Shown here: piece by piece, positions 1 to 10,402 of the stretch | How the letters are laid out: each line of letters starts with the position of its first letter | Numbering within the stretch: the first letter of the stretch is position 1 | Assembly (NCBI GenBank): GCA_038503075.1 | Contig: JBCAML010000013.1 | Span: 1,178,001-1,242,000, forward strand | Length of the DNA stretch: 64,000 nucleotides | From: Gyromitra esculenta | Lineage: Eukaryota > Ascomycota > Pezizomycetes > Pezizales > Discinaceae | Direction: 5' to 3' | Position numbers and translations under genes: made by a program | Notes under the pieces: model-generated | What the model was told of the DNA's origin: nothing | Seen by the model: the letters and a program-made list of their open reading frames with translations, nothing else | The model's database searches: none

Positions 1-266
1 TATCTAGCCCTATCCCTCCCGCCTGCGAGATATCAAACAACCACCATCCGAAAATTGGTGTAAGTCATGAAACATGACTCGTTGCATTTATACATCAAAG
101 AAAGAAAAAACCCCCATTAACTCCACCTTTGCACATTGCTGCTAGGAAAACTATACAAAACCCCTCATATAGACATCTTTGTTTCAAAGATCCATGATTA
201 GAGAAACACTTGCTGCGGGAAATTCCCACCGTCCAAAATATGCCCTTAGGCATCAGAAATAGTGTT

Positions 267-2950
267 CTATTTCACCAACGGGCCGACTTTGAGGATGCTA
301 TCATCGTCATCTTTCGACTCAACGGTAGATGGCCGACTAGAATCATCCTCCGAACTGCTCTCACCCTTCCTCCCGGTCGTATCCTTCAAGAACTCCGACC
401 CATCCTTCGTGACAGCGTCCAGTCCAAAAACGCTCGATTCATCACTCTCCTCCGCAACCCCCGTAGAACTCGACCACCTCATCTTTCCCTTCCCCTTGTT
501 ACCATTACCATTATTTTCACCCTCCTCCTCCTGTATCACCATCTCCTCCTTATCCAAGCTATCCACACTCCCGCTCTTGACATGACCCTCACCGCTCCCC
601 ACAGTCTTCATAGACCCGCGCCGACTCGAAAACTCAATTGAAGTGGGGGTACATATTTTCCCGATACTCGCCGTCCTAACATGCGATCTCGTCGTCTTCG
701 CCCTCTCCGGTTTCTGTAATGTCGGGGACTCAACCTTCGCCACCCTCCCGGCAGAATAAAACCTCCCAACCGTCGCAGTCCTCTGCAGCTGCATCTCCGT
801 CCTCAATTCCTCAATATCGTCAACCTGGGGCGAATACGGCCCCATAAAGACTCGTGCCACCGTCGAATTCTCCGACAGGCGTCTTTTTGCGTTCTGCTCC
901 GACAGGCGTCTCACCAACTCCGGATCCTTAACCGGCGGTTCCGGGGACTGCTGAGGCAGTCGTGGAAGCGAGTTAATATCACGCGAGAAAGAGCTCGTGG
1001 TGGTGGTTATATCGCCGCCAACGCTCCGCTCGCTGAAGCCGAGCTCCTTCTCATGGTCGTAGCTAGGGATCGAGGAGTTTTTGTCTTCAGCGAAGCGGAC
1101 GGTGAGCTTGCTTCCGGATAAAGGTATGCGTCTTCGTTTGCGCTGGACCCATATCCACGCTGCAATGCCTCCGACAATGACTGCGAGGCCGCCGAGGATG
1201 CCGCCGACCATAGGGCCGATGGCGGGTTTATCGTTGCTGCTAGAGGATGTGGTGCCGAATATGGAGATGGAGGCGCGGGAGGCGGCGATGAGGGATTTGG
1301 TTCGAGGGGGCGGGGAGGGTATGGCGCTAATGTGGAACTTCTTGATGGTTGGAGGGGCGTTTATTAGGTAGACGTGCTGGAGGAAGGCACGGCCTAGGTA
1401 GGCTGGGTGACTATCTGAGCTTGGTGAGAGTCGGAGATAGGTTTGCCCAGACTCGATCCGGGGGGTGAGTGGGTTATTTTCCGACGTATCTGTGACGAGG
1501 AGAGACGATGCGGGGACAATGATCGAGGTGGACATTGTGCCATTCTTGAGGGTAAATCTGAGGGAATAATCGGTTTTTGGCGTTCCAGAGTAAACGTATC
1601 CATTAAGGTTTGAATCGAACGTAGGAGAGCCGATAAGTGGGAGTAAGGTTTTGAGAACCTCTGGAGAGAGCTGAATGTTGGGTGAATCATATGTGAGTGC
1701 GATCTTCGACTCGGTGGAAGAAGCTGAATTAGAAATTATGGTTTTCTCGGTTGACCCAATGTATGTTATCTCTGTCAGAGCCACCTCAAACCCACCCGTA
1801 TCAGTTCTACTGAAAATGGTTTTCTGATTATGGTCGATGAGAGCATCGTCATAGCCTCCCATTACCACTGAGCCTGTGTTTTCGCTCGTCCCCAGGTTCA
1901 ATGCCACAACATCCATCTCAGGGATCCTGGAATTGCGAGCCCTTTGAAGAATACTTAGTCCAACCAATCCCATCCCCAATGTAGATTGCCAAATGAGATT
2001 GATTGGCATTTCCGTCAACACAAACGCAGAGTCACTTCCATCTGTCCATGATGACCATGAAAGGGATGTACTCCCCACAGCTAGATTCTCCACTCCATAT
2101 GCTGTGTCGGGATTACTGATATTCTCCTGGATCAAGACCTCAACATTGAAATCACTGTCCACTGTTTGATTGTAGTATCCACCGTTTGACTCAAGGTATG
2201 TCAGACAGGGATTCGATCCTGTGGAATCGCTGGTTGCTTCGTTGTCCGACGTGGTGTTACCGCTGGATGGCCCGAGTGAAAAATACCCAGATATCGACTG
2301 CCGCGGTGGATATTCAGTCCACAACATAAGTGAGTAATCCGAAGCAGTCGTAAGATTAAGCTTCACAAACGTCGATCTCGCATCCCATGGATATTCGCCA
2401 TCATTGATGATATTTTCTAAAAAAAAAAAACCAATATCAATCATTAGCAAAAACAGAAACAAAAATAAACAAAAGTGTCTCAGACAAGATAGCCATCGCT
2501 AAACCCACTTTCGATGATGGTGATGTTCTCCGCGTTTCCCCCTCTTCCTTTGCGCAAACTAATATCCAGAGTCTTCGAGTCCCCGTTAGGCCTCCATTGA
2601 ACAAGCTTCAGCCCAGCTAGATCGCTTCCATTAGACGTAGAAACAAAATCGCCGTCCACCGGCTCCTGTATCGGATTCCAGCTCTTATCGGTTCCGTCAT
2701 CACTCGACGAGCAGATCGCGCCCGCGGGAACATGTACAGCAGCTTCCGAATTGGTGTAGAAAGCGACGAGAAGGTTAATTTCCTGCGGAGGAGTACCGAA
2801 GCTCATAGCCATCACACCGGGGATTGAACTATTCGTCGCGGCTGCCGAAACAAGGTCGAATACCACCATCTGGGCAGATTCCTGTGCTGCCACCACCACC
2901 AAGCAACACAGGAGCAAGAAGCCGAGCTGGAGTATCCGTAATTGAACCAT
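267..2950 (-). CDS. Membrane-anchored aspartic-protease-like (peptidase A1 fold) protein, probably catalytically inactive
   Basis: Two exons fit: 2950-2509 and 2416-267. The intron has donor GTGGGT and acceptor TTTTTTAG, and both phases agree, giving 863 residues. Residues 1-22 are a signal peptide. FGTPPQ at 51-56 and a pepsin-like C-terminal PAYLGRAFLQ near 486 mark the peptidase A1 fold. The DTGS expected after FGTPPQ is replaced by a stretch around residues 63-68 with no Asp; the second site retains a YDS near 391 instead of D[ST]G. One membrane helix (about 548-571, Gly-rich, followed by RKRRR) precedes a ~290-residue Ser/Glu-rich cytosolic tail. Fungal relatives with this layout exist (family knowledge). 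I infer a surface or secretory-pathway receptor- or adhesin-like role rather than proteolysis. The start is the first ATG before the signal peptide. The fold assignment is fairly secure; the function is not. Confidence 0.8.
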
Positions 2951-5900
2951 TTGGAAAATCTAGGAGTTTCCTAGTTTCTTCTTTTTTCCCAAAATTTCCA
3001 CTTTTTTTTTTTGAAGTTTTTCCTTCAAATTCAACCCCTCCTCCGAGTGCAAGGGCAAAGTTGGGTTATCGTCGCCCCGCGCCTGGTGGGAGATGAAACG
3101 AACTTTGGCAGGAAATTTGGACGCAAAGAAAAAAAAGAAGGGGAAAGAGGGCTAAGGGAGGTAGGTGAAAGTCACATTGCTAACCTACCCAAGTCCGTAA
3201 TATTTGCCTATTCCTTCGAATCAGGGCTCTGGACTGGGGGGGGGATGGACCGCAACTGGATCCGAACGGGGGAGTGTGAATAGCTACCTACCCGAGAGGC
3301 TGGTTCAGAGGGGCGGTAAAGAAGAATAAAGAACCAATAAGCACGCCCTAAAGCCGTGTTACGTCCGATCGGTTCCTTAGATTCAAAGAGAGCTCATGGG
3401 GTCGCACCTTCTGCTTTATCACTGTGCATTTCCTTAAAGCTCAATTCCCCGTCTTCTATACATCGTTCACGCACCCTAATTGAAAACTCCATAATCATGT
3501 TCATACATATGCATCTGTCTTGTAGCTATTGGATTTCCTTTTGCTGTTTCGGGGTTTCCACAAAACGGCACGCGTGGCTGGGCTCGTGTAAGCTTCGGCT
3601 CAAGGAAGGTATTTCGAGGGTTCGTTTGACATTTTACAAGGGGTGGTGCCATGGGCCATTGCGGGGGGTGGGGGGGTCATGGTACCTTAGTTGAGTAAAT
3701 TATCTTCATCGATAGATTGCTCCAGACTATTTCCAAATATTCTACCTAGGTCTATCGATAGAACGTAATATAAAATACAAGAAACCCTCTAGAAACTACA
3801 AGTAAACCACGCAGAGCAGGTAATAATGCGCTTGGCAAATTTGTTTTAGTGGCAACTATTTGTTGATCACCACCTAGGTTGGGATCATAGTCCAGGCTTA
3901 TCGTACCAGATAGAGTTCATCGGTCAATTCCGTAGGGGAGGGGGGTACCAATCGTGTTCGCGCTTCAACATTGAATAAAGTGACATCGAATGGGAGTCAA
4001 AGAGCTTCCCAACAGCTTTCAAGGAACCACTTTCTACAGGAGTTTGGAATTTGCGATATATGGCGGAAGGAGCGTGGGGATGCAAGAAAGTGTGCGCAGT
4101 GCTAGCGCCCGAAACCGCAGAAGGTTGCAGGCAGAGGTTGGTGGCTTCAAGGATGAACCAGCTTCCTAGAAGAACTGATGGCCAGTCAGCTTGATTCGCT
4201 ACGTAGAGCATGTAAGTGTAACCTCAATGGACGTTAGACTTCCCCCCTTTTTTGCAGGCTTGAAGGCGATGATATCGAGCACTCGAGTGAATCCCAGCCT
4301 GTAGTCCAGCCAAGCCGTTGATCGCTTGCAACGGGCTGTCGCTTGCCGTCACATCTTGCAAAAACCTCGCGGGAAGATGCGTTGCGTTGCGTTGCGCGAG
4401 AGGAGCCGCATAGCAACGTTGCTTTTGAGGCTGAAATCCGACTCGCTCCAAGCCTTCTGCAGTTTGTGCACCGTGCGGGGTTGCTTCCGTTCTATATTTA
4501 GATGCATGGATCGCGAGTTTGTGTGAAGGTTGATTTTCAATGTCACCGTTCCCGTTTATATCGCTGCCGGTGTACACCCAGGATCGTAAATATGCAACAC
4601 GAAAGATTGGTGCCCGATACACCTTGATCCGGGCATAGTACTTATCCCAGAGCGTAAATGGCATTTCAAGCAATACAGCTATTCTGACGTTGCTCGGCTT
4701 TCTCCGCTCCACGCCTATGCGCTAGAAGCAACTACCCGACGATTCCAATCACTAACTTCACTAAAAATCCATAGATTGATAAAGGAACAATTCACGTTAC
4801 CACCATGAAATAAGGCAGCTACTCGGGAGCTCTAAGACAGATATGAGCCAATGGTCACCTAGAATCTAGTCAGCATATCTGAATGTTTATCAAAGCTCGG
4901 GCGTTATAAACGGCAAGAACCAAGATTTATATATCTTGGCCCCTGACTTAGTCTAGTTCCTAGATATAGTTTCTCCAACAAATTCGAATGGGTAAGACAT
5001 GTTTAAAGTACCGGGCAAATGGTTGTTAGTTTAGAGCCAAAAAAAATACCGATAGGCCGCCCAGATGCCTCATAGGACCTGTGACCAAAGACCAACATCG
5101 AAGATGCATGCATGTTGGTTGGTTACACCAATAGCAGCCAGAAGCGGAATCGTAACTAATCATATCGAATAACTAGCTCTCCTAGTGCCTACCGTTTATT
5201 GGAAGAAACGGTAGTAGTTTCATCTCTAAGAAACCATGGGGCTTGAGTGGGGCGGATTGTGATGATGTACGCATGTTAGTGGGCTGAATTTGCCTAATAT
5301 TTGCTTGATCACGTTTGCCCTAACCGGTAAGTCACGTACTACTCCCAGATCTTATCAAGCTTTGAGATACTGTATGCTTTGGCAGAAAACGGACTGCCTT
5401 ATTGCACCGCCGCGTCTGCCCGACATTCCCCTGAGACATGCGCAGAAATATCGTCCTCACCGGTATATCAGGCTATTTTAATACGTCTTCAATTATCACA
5501 CGAATAGCATTCACCGGATTCGAAACGTGTGCCAAGGAATAATTGATCTTTGCTCGAAAACTTTCACAATGATCTCGGGATAGGATACTGATATTGTATA
5601 AGTTTGGACTAAAGTTGGTAACTATAAAAGATAACATAAATGGTAGAATACACCGAAAAGCTAGTTGCGTGTATATAATACGAAGTCTTTTCTCGACGCA
5701 CTTACTCCAAAAAGGCTCCGATAAACAATAAACTCAACTCAATTCCTCACAAATGGCGTACCTGTTAGTAAGATACAACTATATGTAAAGCCTGCCCTTA
5801 CAGAACCATATTACCTCGATGAAGGGTAAATGCTTCACAGCTCGGGAGTATTCTGTAGCACTGATAAAGAATCCCTAATCCATAGATACCTGCAGCGGTC

Positions 5901-6854
5901 CAAAAACGGTCATAGAGTATCCAACTCCACCAAAGGGCCAAATAGAGACTACTAGTACCACGGTCTACCAGTAGGTGATATACTCAACAAGAACCGTAGC
6001 GACTAAGCCGAGTGATATCTCATGATCACGTGACACATCTGGGCCGCGCGGACCTTTTCATCAGCTACCTCAAAAAAAACCCCTCAGAGGCAAGTACACA
6101 CTTAAATTCTGGCGTTACATAGGGCCAGTTCGGTTATATCGCTTCATGCCGGGAAATAGCATCTTTCCGTGACACTGCAGCTTGCGTGAATGTCGCAACG
6201 ACGTACATGCGTTGTCAATAGCCTCATACCTACATTCATGTAATATATATTATTATTAAAGTAACGGTATAAAACTAGAATGATGAGGTGTACATAGTGT
6301 GGCGGTCAGGACAGATTACCGAGACTCGTGGTCGTGCTAGTTGCTTGGCTGATGCTGGGGGCTAGGGTTTGAATTAAGCCAGAATTCTTGGAGGGGATGA
6401 TTACGGGAATTGCCCCTGGGCTGTTGCAGAAAGTCAAAAAAGTGTAGTGCGGTATGCATGTAGTTAATCTGCTCTCGATAATTCGAAAGGTCACTTTGCT
6501 TGAGTACTTTCGTTCAAGCGAGTGATAAAGTGTGAATCAAGAAACTTATGCGCAACATTTATTTATTTATTCAACAGATACATTTAGTTAATCCGTAGGT
6601 TATGGTACACGTATGCGCAGCAAACACCGCAGACTAAAGGTGTAATATGGGTTTAGATATACCGCAGGTGATAGCAATAACCATACCAGGATTACTGAGT
6701 TAGTTATTGTCCCAGGCTCGGATAACTCCCACTGACCATTTTGTTTCGTTTTAGAAATAATAGATTCCTATAGTAAGATGATCATTGCCGCGGTCTTAAC
6801 TGTAAGGGAAAGTCGCGATCGCCCTGAAGCGCTCCTAAGGTATAGGCTTTAAAC
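2951..6854. other. Intergenic region, no supported gene
   Basis: The first few hundred bases form the 5' flank of the minus-strand protease-like gene and contain pyrimidine-rich tracts. Open frames at 4712-4224 and 4211-3924 (minus) lack a recognisable domain, and the larger begins with GTG, so I do not call them genes. The rest is AT-rich with frequent stops in all frames. Confidence 0.5.
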
Positions 6855-6940
6855 TAAGTAGTAGCGTAGTGATTTAAGTCTTGCTCAATCGCTGCAGTTG
6901 TCTAACTGAGGGGTCCAAGTTCGAACCTTACTGAAACCTT
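6855..6940 (+). pseudogene. tRNA-like relic or tRNA-derived repeat head
   Basis: An A-box-like stretch at 6862-6872 (TAGCGTAGTGA) and a B-box-like T-loop at 6919-6927 (GTTCGAACC) sit about 50 nt apart, as in a tRNA gene. The T-stem and acceptor stem pair poorly, and no clean anticodon stem can be drawn. It could be a decayed tRNA or the head of a SINE. Confidence 0.3.
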
Positions 6941-7687
6941 GATTAAGGAGGTGTGTCATGAGAGATCCATCGAACTTATGTTATGTATAACAGCTTTTGA
7001 TATTTTATCATCGAGATTATAACACAAAGTGTGGTGGCCAACACCCCCAAACCTCTCACACAGAATGCCAAGAGTTTATGTTTACGTTAGCCACTTCGAA
7101 TTCGCACGCACATGTACAATCACAAGTATCTGAGCTTAAACCCATCCCTTGTCTCGAGAAAACACCTTAATATTCTATGAACCTACCATACCATCTACGT
7201 ATATTGTTACAGTGTTGTGTCAGCTTAACGAATATGAAATATCGCACCCCTACCCCACCTTTAACCCCCCATCAACCATCAACCATCAAGCTAAATCATA
7301 AACATAACTAGACCTTTATTTACAAAGCGAATAGCTAAATGTTTCCAAAGTGTGACCAAAACCAATGAATAGAAATCTTGAACACCTACTTCCGCCGTAA
7401 TCAATGCCCATCTTACCGTATCGACAAGGAGAGAAAGGAAGATCCCAACACAGCCATATGAAATAGAGCAAAAAGGTATACATATATCAAATCCACTCCA
7501 AAACGCCATCAAAACCACCCTAAAACAAATACCAAAAAGCAACGCCTGCCCACCCACCTAAATCCACAGCTCACTCGACAGTCCACCCAGCAGCCCGCTC
7601 ATCACCCCCCTGCATCAAAAATGCGGCCCCAAACCACCACTCCCGCTCACAAACAAAACACCTAAAAACCTTGCTCCCTACATCAAT

Positions 7688-7788
7688 GGCAGGATGGCCG
7701 AGTTGGTTATGGCGCCAGGTTAAGGTCTTACTCTTAACACAATATCCTGGTTCGGAAACGAGCGTGGGTTCAAGTCCCACTCCTGTCA
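7688..7788 (+). tRNA. tRNA-Leu(AAG) with a 19-nt intron
   Basis: The acceptor strands GGCAGGA and TCCTGTC pair with one G-T. The T arm is GTGGG-TTCAAGT-CCCAC, and the anticodon stem is CCAGG/CCTGG. A long variable arm (TCG-GAAA-CGA) marks a class II tRNA. The anticodon AAG is at 7722-7724, and the intron 7726-7744 follows base 37, the canonical position; it contains CTCTTAAC, which can pair with the anticodon. The discriminator is A. No CCA is encoded, as expected in eukaryotes. It decodes CUU and, with inosine at position 34, CUC. Confidence 0.95.
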
Positions 7789-7799
7789 CTCTACTACTG

Positions 7800-7806
7800 T
7801 TTTTTT
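7800..7806 (+). terminator. RNA polymerase III terminator of tRNA-Leu
   Basis: A run of seven T lies 12 nt after the discriminator base of the tRNA, the usual Pol III stop. Confidence 0.8.
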
Positions 7807-8569
7807 GTATCTTTTTGGGTTGCCCGCAATCCACCAAGGCCTTATGATAGCTTTAAAGACGTTTTCGTTCTGAAGGAGAGCCTATCGCATTTTAGTTAAG
7901 GTGTAATTATTCGCCGAGAGCCCGAGTGATACTACATGATGCTTTGTTCGTTAACTTTGGTCCTCAGCCTCCGTATTCTCGCTCTAGGGAATATACCCAG
8001 GCGGAAAAACATACAGCCTACATAACTTCACGTCGGGACTTCATTTACGCAAGATCAGGCAAAATAATAGGTGTTCATATTGCGCAGAAGTTAAAAGCTA
8101 GGTAGTAATACATGTTGCCAAGTACGAAGTAAAAACGAGAACGACAGTAGCCGCCTTGCCCCACCAAGATGCAAAAAAAAGATAAATGAGCCAAACCAAA
8201 ACCCCCCAGCCTGCTGAATGCAATTGTCCGAGCCATGGTTAAAAACGCATGGAGTAGAGGAGAAAAAAACGGAAGTATGCTAATAATACAAATATCAAGA
8301 AATGAAATTGATGGTATATGCTCGTGATCGGAAAGGATGAATATAAAAAAAAGCAGATCACCGCATCCACCAAGTTGAAAAAAAAGGTCTATCCGCGGAA
8401 GAAGCAATTCGATACCCTGAAAAACACACAACAACGCCAGAAGGGAATAACGAGAGCAGAGATGACACAAAGGCGTGAAAAATAAACCGTCAACAAAACC
8501 TCCCCCAAATTTTGTACAAAGAAACTTTTAAAAAATGAAACTCTCCCCTCCTTTTTTTCACACGACACT
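7807..8569. other. Spacer between tRNA-Leu and the histidine-phosphatase gene
   Basis: No gene is visible. It is the 3' flank of the minus-strand phosphatase gene and A-rich on the plus strand near 8160-8540. The open frames here are low-complexity shadows. Confidence 0.5.
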
Positions 8570-10402
8570 TTAACTCGAGAATTCGCTCCTCGTAGTTGCT
8601 GTCCACCTTCTCTTCCTTTCCCACCCCTCTGTAGCACCCCATAGCCCGCTTCCTCTTACGGCTGCAGAGCTTCCCCAAAGCCCACTGATTGTCTTGGGCT
8701 CTTCAGCAATACTCCCGGTAGAACTCCCGGTTGTGCTACTCTCGTCGTCGCTCCCGTCATCCCTGATTGCGCTACCGAACAGCATACTACTGCTTCCAAA
8801 CAGCCCGCTGCTGCTTAGTCCCTCATCTCTGCTCGTTGGTCGGCTGTCGCCATCCAATGGTCGGCTCCAGAGACCTTTAGGAGCTGAAGCAGTACTAGCA
8901 GATGATGCACTGCGGTGGATGCCGGCGAACATGCTACCGTTCCCGACACCACTACTGCTAAGTGTAAAGGAGCCAAGGGATGACCCTGGAGCGTAGGTCC
9001 GGTTGCGGTTAAGGGACTTAATCGTCGGGCTAACTGGAGGCGTGGACAATGGTGTGCCGTTGTTTCGGAGATGTTCGTTATTGGCCACAATCTGGAGTGT
9101 GTATTTAACCGGTGGGTTTGCAGGAATATCGCCAACAGCTGGCGCCGAGTGAGTGTGGTGGTGATGATGATGGTGGTGGTGGTGGTGGTGATGCATAGGA
9201 AGTTCGGGTTCGAGGTCTCGTCGGACTGCCATAGTGACAGAGGCGATACCAATGTCGATTAAGACTGGTTGATGTGTTATCGCTCCGATGAGTGCATTGC
9301 AGCCAGCGCCGTGGGTCACAAGGACGAGGACGGTTTCAATTTCATCGTCCTCGTCCTCATTGTCTTCCCTATCTGCATCCCCGTTATCGGAAAGCGGTGG
9401 GGTTGGGTTCCCATTGATAGGAGCGACCATTTCTGGTACTTCAGTCTTCTTAACTGTGAGAACGCTACCATAATTCTTCTTACCGTCACCGAAGCTGCTC
9501 GAACCACAACGTTTCCATTGAGTCGGAGCAGTCGAGATGTTTGCATCTTCAGTAGCGTAGTACCAGAGCAGCTTGTTCCAGCCATTCTTGAACCGCTTAT
9601 GCATGCTCGTCCACTCCTCTTTGTATTCTCCACCACCGCCGAGCTTTGTCGAATCCCAGCCGATATCGAACTCGACGTATTCCTTCGCATGGGAGAAGTA
9701 ACCTCGTGGGATCTGCCCATTCGGGGAGATCGCCCATGTGGGTGTGGGAGCAACATATCCACCAGTGAAAGCTGCAGGGAGAGAGGCGTTCATGGAGGAC
9801 ATGTTATAAAGCGGAGATGTGTTGTACTGGATGACTGGCGATTGAATTGGGGTAGATGGACGAATGTAGTCTGCCTTGGCGGAACCAACAAGGAGTGGTG
9901 TTGGTGGAGGGGGAGTGATATCAGTGTAGTAGTCTTCCGCCAGCCATTCTCCAAGCCACGCATCCAGTCTCAGCAGCGGCTTTACGAACTGGTGCTCTGA
10001 CTTGTCCGTAGGAGCAGGCTCGAGTTTCAGGTGTCCATTCTCATTGACATAATGAGTGTTGGTAACCTGCTGATGATGATGCTGTGCGATTCCTGAGGCA
10101 ATCGACACGCTGGTCTGAATACACCTCAGAAACGGGCTCGAATGGATCACAATTCGAATCTTTCTGGGCTTGTTGGAACGTCCATGCTTTGTGCTCGCTG
10201 ACGCTGGGGTAGTGGCACCGAGTCGGGAAGCAATCAGAGTGGCAATGCGAGAACCTAGTGATCTAGTCTGTGTCCATCCACTATATGTTAGAGGAGGGTC
10301 GTAAGGGGTTGGAGAGGTCATTTGCCATTGGGAGTCTGCCATGTCGAGGCGGGCGCCATGGCGAACAATGAAGACGTGAGTTGGGGTAGACGAGGACGGC
10401 AT
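8570..10402 (-). CDS. Histidine phosphatase superfamily (phosphoglycerate-mutase-like) protein
   Basis: A single-exon frame of 610 residues. The N-terminal VFIVRHGARLD carries the catalytic RHG (R14-H15-G16), and a later LVTHGAGCNALIGAI supplies the second conserved His of the fold, so the phosphatase core spans roughly residues 8-410 with a large insert. This is the branch-1 histidine phosphatase layout found in uncharacterised fungal proteins related to phosphoglycerate mutases (family knowledge). A run of 13 His follows the core, and the last ~190 residues are Ser/Gly-rich and probably disordered. The substrate is unknown. Expected chemistry is phosphomonoester hydrolysis through a phosphohistidine. 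The start ATG lies directly before the RHG strand, as usual. No secretion signal is seen, so it is likely cytosolic. Confidence 0.85.
   Translation of the reverse strand: MPSSSTPTHVFIVRHGARLDMADSQWQMTSPTPYDPPLTYSGWTQTRSLGSRIATLIASRLGATTPASASTKHGRSNKPRKIRIVIHSSPFLRCIQTSVSIASGIAQHHHQQVTNTHYVNENGHLKLEPAPTDKSEHQFVKPLLRLDAWLGEWLAEDYYTDITPPPPTPLLVGSAKADYIRPSTPIQSPVIQYNTSPLYNMSSMNASLPAAFTGGYVAPTPTWAISPNGQIPRGYFSHAKEYVEFDIGWDSTKLGGGGEYKEEWTSMHKRFKNGWNKLLWYYATEDANISTAPTQWKRCGSSSFGDGKKNYGSVLTVKKTEVPEMVAPINGNPTPPLSDNGDADREDNEDEDDEIETVLVLVTHGAGCNALIGAITHQPVLIDIGIASVTMAVRRDLEPELPMHHHHHHHHHHHHHTHSAPAVGDIPANPPVKYTLQIVANNEHLRNNGTPLSTPPVSPTIKSLNRNRTYAPGSSLGSFTLSSSGVGNGSMFAGIHRSASSASTASAPKGLWSRPLDGDSRPTSRDEGLSSSGLFGSSSMLFGSAIRDDGSDDESSTTGSSTGSIAEEPKTISGLWGSSAAVRGSGLWGATEGWERKRRWTATTRSEFSS

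Noticed and set aside
3924..4712. Two adjacent minus-strand open frames (162 and 95 codons)
   Set aside because: The larger starts with GTG, neither has a recognisable domain, and no convincing splice joins them.
9269..10000. 243-codon plus-strand frame
   Set aside because: Antisense shadow of the histidine-phosphatase gene.
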